The position numbers were made by a program, and so were the translations under genes. A stretch of 64,000 nucleotides of DNA from VAZQ01 sp963827585 (GTDB taxonomy: Bacteria; Pseudomonadota; Alphaproteobacteria; Rhizobiales; Xanthobacteraceae). Position 1 is the stretch's first letter. Each line of letters begins with the position of its first letter. The stretch spans positions 62,001 to 126,000 of the forward strand of contig CAWHCK010000048.1 of the NCBI GenBank assembly GCA_963827585.1. Reading direction: 5' to 3'. The notes under the pieces are model-generated. The model saw only the letters and a list, made by a program, of their open reading frames with translations. It was not told the DNA's origin and ran no database searches. Positions 58,876 to 64,000 of this stretch are shown piece after piece.

Positions 58876-59412
58876 ATGCGCGCGCCTGCCGCGGCGACCC
58901 GTGCGGTCGCGACATGCGCAGCGCTGACGCTTACCGTCGCGTCGGCGCTCGCAGCCGAACCGCCGCGCTTTGGGCAAACGATTTCGCCCGGCCGACCTCG
59001 CGCCCTGGGACATCAGCGTGGGGCCCGACGGCGCCGGGCTTCCGCCCGGCCGCGGGACGCCGAAGCAGGGCGAGGCCGTTTTCGCTGCAAGTGCCAGGCC
59101 TGTCACGGCGAGAAGGGCGCCGGCAGGCCCAATGATCAACTGGTCGGCGGCTTCGGCACCATCGCGTCCGACCGGCCGGCGGTGAAGACCGTCGGCAGCT
59201 ACTGGCCCTATGCCACCACGCTGTTCGATTACGTCCGGCGCGCGATGCCGTATCAGGAGACCAAGTCTCTGACCAATGACGAGCTCTACGCGGTCTCGGC
59301 CTACATCCTCCACCTCAACGGCATCATCGGCCCCGACGACGTGCTCGATGCGCAGTCGCTGCCCAAGGTGAAGATGCCGAACCGCGACGGCTTCATCCCG
59401 TTTCCGCGCTGA
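58876..59412 (+). CDS. c-type cytochrome, SoxD-like partner of the molybdoenzyme (two compensating frame breaks)
   Basis: About 178 residues: signal peptide (LTLTVASALAA), heme motif CQACH and Met ligand in RAMPYQ. An extra C near 58987 and a missing base near 59090 put the middle part (PADLAPWDISVGPDGAGLPPG) in another frame; outer parts share one frame. The ATG directly follows the molybdoenzyme stop, so the two form an oxidoreductase-cytochrome pair such as SoxCD or SorAB. Confidence 0.84.
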   Translation: MRAPAAATRAVATCAALTLTVASALAAEPPRFGQTISPGRPRALGHQRGARRRRASARPRDAEAGRGRFRCKCQACHGEKGAGRPNDQLVGGFGTIASDRPAVKTVGSYWPYATTLFDYVRRAMPYQETKSLTNDELYAVSAYILHLNGIIGPDDVLDAQSLPKVKMPNRDGFIPFPR

Positions 59413-59426
59413 GCAAGACCGAAGAC

Positions 59427-59459
59427 GTAGCCCGCATGGAGCGGGGCGGAATGCGGGAA
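59427..59459. repeat. GTAGCCCGCATGGAGC-type palindromic repeat
   Basis: GTAGCCCGCATGGAGC followed by the partly complementary GGCGGAATGCGGGAA; same family as 38435-38494. It lies in the 182-base gap between convergent genes. Confidence 0.65.
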
Positions 59460-59594
59460 GTCTCACAGGAGGTGCGATCCCCGGATTTCGCCATAGCGCG
59501 TCGAAGACGCGCGTGAACCCACGCTGCCGCCGAAGGTGCCGTGAGCTTTATGGACGCCTCATGCACCGCCTCGCCGCTTCGCGGCGCCTCTGCA

Positions 59595-60366
59595 TCACGG
59601 GCCATCGAGCGTCGCGCGTCCCGTCATTGACAGAAACGCCTCCTCGATGGTGGCGGTGCCGGCGGCGGCGACGAGCTGTTTCGGCGTGGTATCCGCCAGC
59701 ACCTTGCCGCGATGCAAGCACGATCACGCGGTCGGCATCGCCCACCTCGTCGCACAGGTGCGTCGCCCACAGCACCGCGACGGAGCGCTCCACGCGCATG
59801 CCCAGAATGAGCTTGAGCAGATCGCTGCGGCTTTGCGGGTCGAGACCGACCGTCGGCTCGTCCATCAGCAGCAGGCGCGGTTCGTGCAGCAGCGCGCGCG
59901 CAAGCTCGACCCGCCGCCGATTGCCGCCGGAGAGCTGCGCGGTCTTGTCGTGGGCGCGCTCGGCGAGGCCGAGCCGCGCCAGCTCCTTCGCGATGCGCGC
60001 CTGCGCCACCGCGCGCGGGATTCCGTGCAGGCCGGCGTGAAACAGAAGATTGGCGGTGACGGAGAGCTCGAGGTCGAGCGTGGGCTGCTGAAACACGATG
60101 CCGAGCCGCGCCAGCGCCGGCACCGCATCGCGCGACATGTCGTGGCCCATCACCTCGATGCGGCCGGAATCGGCCGTGAACAGCCCGGAGAGCAGCTGGA
60201 ACAGCGTGGTCTTGCCGGCCCCGTTGGGGCCGAGCAATGCGATGAACTCGCCGGCCTCGGCCTTCAGACTCACGCCGTCGACGGCGCGCACGGAGCCATA
60301 GGTCTTGACGACCTTGTCCAGGAGCAAAGCCGGAGCAGCTTTGTCGCCCTGGGATCGTTCGTCCAT
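59595..60366 (-). CDS. ABC transporter ATP-binding protein of PQQ-alcohol-dehydrogenase cluster type (frame break near 59718)
   Basis: About 257-residue ATPase. Walker A GPNGAGKTT (46-54), signature LSGGNRRRVELA, Walker B LLLMDEPTVGLDP and the ATHLCDEV switch are intact. After RVIVL the frame breaks near 59718; dropping one base gives HRGKVLADTTPKQLV to a stop at 59595. The altered signature and neighbours fit the ATPase of the ABC system linked to PQQ alcohol dehydrogenases (PedA1A2BC, LutAEF). It is divergent from the beta-propeller gene by 79 bases. Confidence 0.86.
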
Positions 60367-60445
60367 GCCATGACCCCCGCGGTCGCCTTGCCCGCCATCT
60401 TTAATAGGGCGTACGCTGGCATCGACGCAACGAACGGTCTCTGCC

Positions 60446-61438
60446 ATGCGGGTTTCGGTTTTGCAGATTTTAGCGCTTGTTCTTGTGCTGGGTATCTCGG
60501 CCGTCGCGCCGGCGCCATCTCATGCCAAGGATACCGGCCTGATCTTCGTCAGCAACGAGAAGACCAACAACCTGATCGTGATCGATCCCAAGACCCACCA
60601 GGTGGTGAAGGATATCAAGGTCTCGCGCCGCCCGCGCGACATGCATTTCAACGCCGACCACAGCAAGCTCTACGTCGCCTGCGGCGACGACGACGTCATC
60701 GACATCGTGGATGTGGCGAAGCTCGAGGTGGTGGGAAAGCTCGCGACCGGGCCGAGCCCGGAGACCTTCGCCCTCGACGAAAAGCGCCGGCGCATCTATG
60801 TCGCCAACGAAGAGGGCTCGACGCTGTCCATCATCGACATCGACCAGAACATCATCGTGCACGAGGTGCCGACCGGCGCCGAGCCCGAAGGCGTGCTCAT
60901 GAGCGAGGACGGCAAGATCGTCTATGTGACCTCCGAGGTGGGCGACCTCGTGCACCTGGTCGATGCCGACGGCGGGCACGTGACCCAGGACGTCGTGGTG
61001 GGAACACGGCCGCGCCGGTTCGCGGCCACGCCCGACGGCAGGGAGCTGTGGGTGAGCGCCGAATTGTCGGGCGAGGTCTACATCATCGACCGGGCGAAGT
61101 TCGCGGTCATCGGCAAGATCGAGTTCCTGCCGCCCGGCATGCGCAAGACCGACGTGACTCCGGTCGGCCTGGCGATCACCAAGGACGGCAAGACCGCCTA
61201 TGTCACGCTCGGCCATGCCGCCCATGTGGCCGTGGTCGACGTGCCGACGCGCAAGATTCACGGCTATATCCTCGTCGGCAAGCGATCCTGGGGCATTGCG
61301 CTCTCGCGCGACGAGACCAGGCTCTACGTCGCCAACGGCTTCGGAGACGACGTCACCGTCATCGATACCAAGAGTCGCAAGGCTATCGTCTCCATCCCGG
61401 TCGGGCGCATTCCCTGGGGCGTGGTGATCGATGATTAG
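60446..61438 (+). CDS. YVTN beta-propeller protein associated with PQQ-dependent catabolism
   Basis: 330-residue periplasmic protein: signal peptide (ALVLVLGISAVAPAPSHA) and seven propeller blades with repeated LYVAC, IYVANEEGSTL and YVANGFGDDVTVID motifs. Recurrent companion of PQQ-ADH ABC transporters. Its stop overlaps a possible start of the next gene (ATGATTAG at 61431-61438). Function unknown; may help metal or cofactor handling in the periplasm. Confidence 0.9.
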   Translation: MRVSVLQILALVLVLGISAVAPAPSHAKDTGLIFVSNEKTNNLIVIDPKTHQVVKDIKVSRRPRDMHFNADHSKLYVACGDDDVIDIVDVAKLEVVGKLATGPSPETFALDEKRRRIYVANEEGSTLSIIDIDQNIIVHEVPTGAEPEGVLMSEDGKIVYVTSEVGDLVHLVDADGGHVTQDVVVGTRPRRFAATPDGRELWVSAELSGEVYIIDRAKFAVIGKIEFLPPGMRKTDVTPVGLAITKDGKTAYVTLGHAAHVAVVDVPTRKIHGYILVGKRSWGIALSRDETRLYVANGFGDDVTVIDTKSRKAIVSIPVGRIPWGVVIDD

Positions 61439-61448
61439 TTGGCACTTC

Positions 61449-62822
61449 ATGAGGCTGTGGCCACTGTCTCTCCCCAGCCGCGGTCTGTTCCCTCCCCCCT
61501 TGTGGGGGAGGGTTCGGGAGGGGGGTGGCGCGGTTACACGCAGGTGTCGCCACCTCCGCAAGATTTCACGACCCCCACCCCCAACCCCTCCCCACAAGGG
61601 GGAGGGGAGGAGCGCGTGGCTTGGCCTGTTCGTTGAATGCAATACCGTCCTTGCTGCTTGCGGTGCCATTGTCACCTCGGCCTCGGCGCAATCGCCGCAA
61701 CAGGAGCGGGTGACCATCGGCTATGTCGAGGTTGCCGGCGACGCGCGCTACGAGCCGATCACGAGCTATGGACGACTGGTGCTCAAGAGCCGCGAGCATC
61801 CCTTTGCCGGCGCGCAGGTCGGCATCGACGACGCGCAGGCGCTCGCCCGCGTCTTGAAGACCGACTTCGCGCTCGAGCGCATCAGCGTGAACTCGCCGGC
61901 CGGGGTCGCGCCTGCGGTGGTGCAGGCACGCGACGCCCGCGGCCTGCATTTCTTCATCGTGGACGCGCCGGCAGAAGCGTTCAAGCCGTTGGCCGATGCC
62001 GTCCGCGGTCGCGATATTCTCGTCTTCAACGCAACGGCGGCGGACGATCACTTGCGGCGCAATCTCTGTGCCGCCGAGTTCGTGCACACGCTGCCGAGCC
62101 TTGCCATGAGCATGGACGCCCTGGTGCAATATCTGGTCTCGCGCAAGTGGAGCAATCTTCTCATTTTCGAAGGGCCGCTGCCGGCCGATGCGGTCATGGC
62201 CAAGGCGTTCGAGAATTCGGCGAAGAAGTTCGGCGCCCGCATCGTGGCGCGCCAGCAATTCAAGCCCGGCACCGATCCGCGCGAGCGCGAGAAGAACGAT
62301 CCGGCGCTGCTGAGCGCCATCAACCGCGACTACGACGTGGTGTTCGTGGCCGACCACGCCTTCGATTTCGCCCGGCAAGTGCCGTACCACACCGTGCGGG
62401 CGCGGCCGGTGGTCGGCAGCATCGACCTCGAACCCACGGCCTGGCACTGGACCTGGGAGCACCACGGCGCGCCGCAGGTGAATTCCCGCTTCCAGAAGCT
62501 CACCGGTGGCCGCCGCATGGAAGGCGCGGACTGGGCGGCCTGGATCGCGGTCAAGGTGGTGGTGCAGGCGACATTGCGCACGCGGTCGGCGGATTTCGCC
62601 AAGCAGCGCAAATTCATTCTCGGCGAGGGCAGCTTCGACGGCAACAAGGGGCTGGCGGTGAGCGTGCGGCCCTGGGACCATCAGCTGCGCCAGGCGGTCC
62701 TGCTCGCGGCGCCCTATTCCGTGGTGGCGCGCGCGCCGGTCGAGGGCTTTCTCCACAAGACCAACGATCTCGACACGCTCGGCGACGATGAGCCGGAGTC
62801 GCCCTGTCGATTGAACAGGTGA
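61449..62822 (+). CDS. ABC transporter substrate-binding protein of PQQ-alcohol-dehydrogenase system
   Basis: About 457 residues as read. The conserved part begins QERVTIGYVEVAGDARYEP and continues as a periplasmic binding fold (ILVFNATAADDHLRRNLC, VVFVADHAFDFARQVPY, WHWTWEHHGAPQVN). The N-terminus is odd: MRLWPLSLPSR is separated from the signal-peptide-like NTVLAACGAIVTSASA by about 43 residues encoded by an intergenic-type palindromic repeat (61489-61610) that keeps the frame open. Start ATG 61449 or 61431. Homologs belong to the lanthanide-linked PedA/Lut ABC systems. Confidence 0.85.
   Translation: MRLWPLSLPSRGLFPPPLWGRVREGGGAVTRRCRHLRKISRPPPPTPPHKGEGRSAWLGLFVECNTVLAACGAIVTSASAQSPQQERVTIGYVEVAGDARYEPITSYGRLVLKSREHPFAGAQVGIDDAQALARVLKTDFALERISVNSPAGVAPAVVQARDARGLHFFIVDAPAEAFKPLADAVRGRDILVFNATAADDHLRRNLCAAEFVHTLPSLAMSMDALVQYLVSRKWSNLLIFEGPLPADAVMAKAFENSAKKFGARIVARQQFKPGTDPREREKNDPALLSAINRDYDVVFVADHAFDFARQVPYHTVRARPVVGSIDLEPTAWHWTWEHHGAPQVNSRFQKLTGGRRMEGADWAAWIAVKVVVQATLRTRSADFAKQRKFILGEGSFDGNKGLAVSVRPWDHQLRQAVLLAAPYSVVARAPVEGFLHKTNDLDTLGDDEPESPCRLNR
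61489..61610. repeat. Palindromic GC-rich repeat inside the 5' end of a coding region
   Basis: CCCTCCCCCCTTGTGGGGGAG on the left pairs with ACCCCTCCCCACAAGGGGGA on the right, in the same family as 9375-9560. It sits within the reading frame of the substrate-binding protein gene and leaves it open. Confidence 0.8.
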
Positions 62823-62844
62823 TGGGGGAGGGTCGCTAACCACG

Positions 62845-63654
62845 ATGCAACTCGTGCATGCAGCCCGGGCTCTTCGCGCCGTGACCACGCGCGAGATCGT
62901 CAAGTTCGTGCAGCAGCGCGGGCGGCTCCTCTCGGCGCTGGTGCGGCCGCTGATGTGGCTCGCCGTGTTCGCCGCCGGCTTCTACAACGTGTTCGGGGTC
63001 TCGATCATCCCGCCGTACAAGACCTACATCACCTATCAGGTCTATATCGTGCCCGGATTGCTCGGGATCATTCTCCTGTTCCACGGCATGCAGTCCTCGC
63101 TCTCCATGGTCTACGACCGCGAGATGGGCGTGATGCGGCTGCTGCTCACCGCGCCGCTGCCGCGCTGGCTGCTGCTCGCCTGCAAGCTCACGGCCGGAAC
63201 GGCTCTGTCGGTGATCACCTGCTACGTCTTCCTCGCGGTCTGCATCCTGTTCGACGTGACCTTCGAGTGGAGCGGCTGGCTCTGCGTGCTGCCCGCCCTC
63301 ATCGTCTCGGGGCTGATGCTGGGCGCGCTGTGGCTGTTTCTCTCGGTCTATATCCGGCAGGTGGAGAATTTTGCCGGCGCGATGAATTTCGTGATGTTTC
63401 CCATGTTCTTCTTCTCGTCTGCGCTCTACCCGCTGTGGAAGCTGCGCGAGGGCGGCTCCGAGCTCATCTATCTCGTCTCGCTCGCCAATCCCTTCACCCA
63501 CGCGGTGGAGCTGATCCGCTACGCCCTCTACGGCATGTTCGAGCCGATCGCGGCGGTGGTCGTCGTCGGCTCGACCGTGGTGTTCTTTCTGCTGGCGGTG
63601 ATCGGCTACGACCCCCAGCGCGGCATGTTTCGCCGCAGCGTGCAGCCGGTGTGA
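62845..63654 (+). CDS. ABC-2 type permease of PQQ-alcohol-dehydrogenase system
   Basis: 269-residue ABC-2 membrane protein with six hydrophobic segments (for example LVRPLMWLAVFAAGFYNVFG, ALSVITCYVFLAVCI and FVMFPMFFFSSALYPLW). It follows the binding protein by 22 bases and pairs with the ATPase at 59595-60366. Homologs (PedC, LutF) are needed for growth with low lanthanide; although ABC-2 permeases are usually exporters, the partner binding protein suggests uptake, which is unresolved. Confidence 0.89.
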   Translation: MQLVHAARALRAVTTREIVKFVQQRGRLLSALVRPLMWLAVFAAGFYNVFGVSIIPPYKTYITYQVYIVPGLLGIILLFHGMQSSLSMVYDREMGVMRLLLTAPLPRWLLLACKLTAGTALSVITCYVFLAVCILFDVTFEWSGWLCVLPALIVSGLMLGALWLFLSVYIRQVENFAGAMNFVMFPMFFFSSALYPLWKLREGGSELIYLVSLANPFTHAVELIRYALYGMFEPIAAVVVVGSTVVFFLLAVIGYDPQRGMFRRSVQPV

Positions 63655-63674
63655 GAGGGCTGCTTCGCAGGGGT

Positions 63675-63793
63675 GTAGGATGGGTAGAGCCTTCAGGGCG
63701 TTTACGCCCGTCTTCGCGGGCTACGGCGAAACCCATCACCTTCGGAAAGGCGCTGACGCTTGATGGGTTTCGCTGGCGCTCAACCCATCCTAC
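63675..63793. repeat. Nested inverted repeat element
   Basis: Outer arms GTAGGATGGGT (63675-63685) and ACCCATCCTAC (63783-63793) enclose inner arms CGAAACCCATCA and TGATGGGTTTCG. Related to 23214-23330. Fills the gap between two convergent genes. Confidence 0.85.
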
Positions 63794-63802
63794 GAGCCGG
63801 AA

Positions 63803-64000
63803 TCACAGATGCGCCTGGTTGATGCGCTTGGCGATCTCCTCGCGCATGGCCGCCAGCTCCGCCGCGGTGTGTGACGCGCGCGGGCGCGCGACCTGCACTT
63901 CGGCGAGGACGCGCGCCGGGCTGACCGAGAGCAGCAATAGCCGGTCGGCGAGCCCGATCGCCTCGTCGACGTTGTGCGTCACCAGCAAGGTGGTGACGGG
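63803..64000 (-). CDS. ABC transporter ATP-binding protein, NitT/TauT type (partial)
   Basis: C-terminal 65 residues of an ATPase whose start is beyond the right edge. The switch segment LLVTHNVDEAIGLADRLLLL and the following SPARVLAEVQV are typical of SsuB/TauB/NrtD-like proteins. Convergent with the permease gene. Not part of the PQQ cluster by type. Confidence 0.85.
   Translation of the reverse strand, partial: PVTTLLVTHNVDEAIGLADRLLLLSVSPARVLAEVQVARPRASHTAAELAAMREEIAKRINQAHL

Overview
The window looks like a chromosomal stretch from a high-GC alphaproteobacterium of the order Hyphomicrobiales (Bradyrhizobium / Rhodopseudomonas / Xanthobacteraceae-like). This is inferred from gene content (hopanoid C-2 methylase, IalB-like protein, ClpS without a neighbouring ClpA, many Liv- and NMT1-type ABC transporters, lone molybdenum hydroxylase subunits) and from families of small palindromic intergenic repeats. 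No rRNA, tRNA, CRISPR array, phage or full insertion sequence was recognised.

Left part (1-24 kb): a partial molybdenum hydroxylase large subunit; a complete Liv-type ABC transporter (livKHMGF-like, 2338-7014); an Asp/Glu racemase-family protein divergent from a UbiD-family decarboxylase; a glycosyltransferase and ClpS; a SAM methyltransferase; a five-gene minus-strand operon (deacetylase, formamidase, ABC ATPase, ABC permease, flavin monooxygenase) divergent from its presumed NMT1-type binding protein; a DUF433 antitoxin with a truncated DUF5615 partner; a second molybdenum hydroxylase subunit; and an HpnP-like radical SAM protein. Together these suggest import and breakdown of aromatic or nitrogen-containing organic compounds.

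Middle (23-49 kb): PhoD phosphatase, site-2 protease with CBS domains, PhhB, quinone oxidoreductase, exported proteins, DUF72, RlmN, a small lipoprotein, PAP2 phosphatase, a second flavin monooxygenase, an iron(III)-type ABC transporter, a CYTH-CHAD protein, an NMT1 binding protein with an LLM monooxygenase, a Gly-rich LTXXQ-type protein, a HigBA-like toxin-antitoxin pair, argG, and small oxidoreductase-like genes.

Right part (49.5-63.7 kb): the most coherent and interesting block. It holds a NarL-type histidine kinase and response regulator, a TonB-dependent receptor, a cytochrome c, a PQQ alcohol dehydrogenase carrying the Asp-x-Asp signature of lanthanide-dependent enzymes, a pentapeptide-repeat protein, a sulfite-oxidase-family molybdoenzyme with its own cytochrome, and the ABC ATPase, beta-propeller protein, periplasmic binding protein and ABC-2 permease typical of PQQ-alcohol-dehydrogenase clusters. 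Homologous ABC systems (PedA1A2BC in Pseudomonas putida, Lut in Methylorubrum) are tied to lanthanide-dependent growth, so I read this block as a lanthanide acquisition and alcohol oxidation module.

Quality note: from about 26.9 kb to the right end at least 18 single-base frame disruptions split otherwise well conserved genes, while none was seen in the first 26.9 kb. This looks like uncorrected indels rather than mass gene decay. Affected genes are annotated across the break and flagged.
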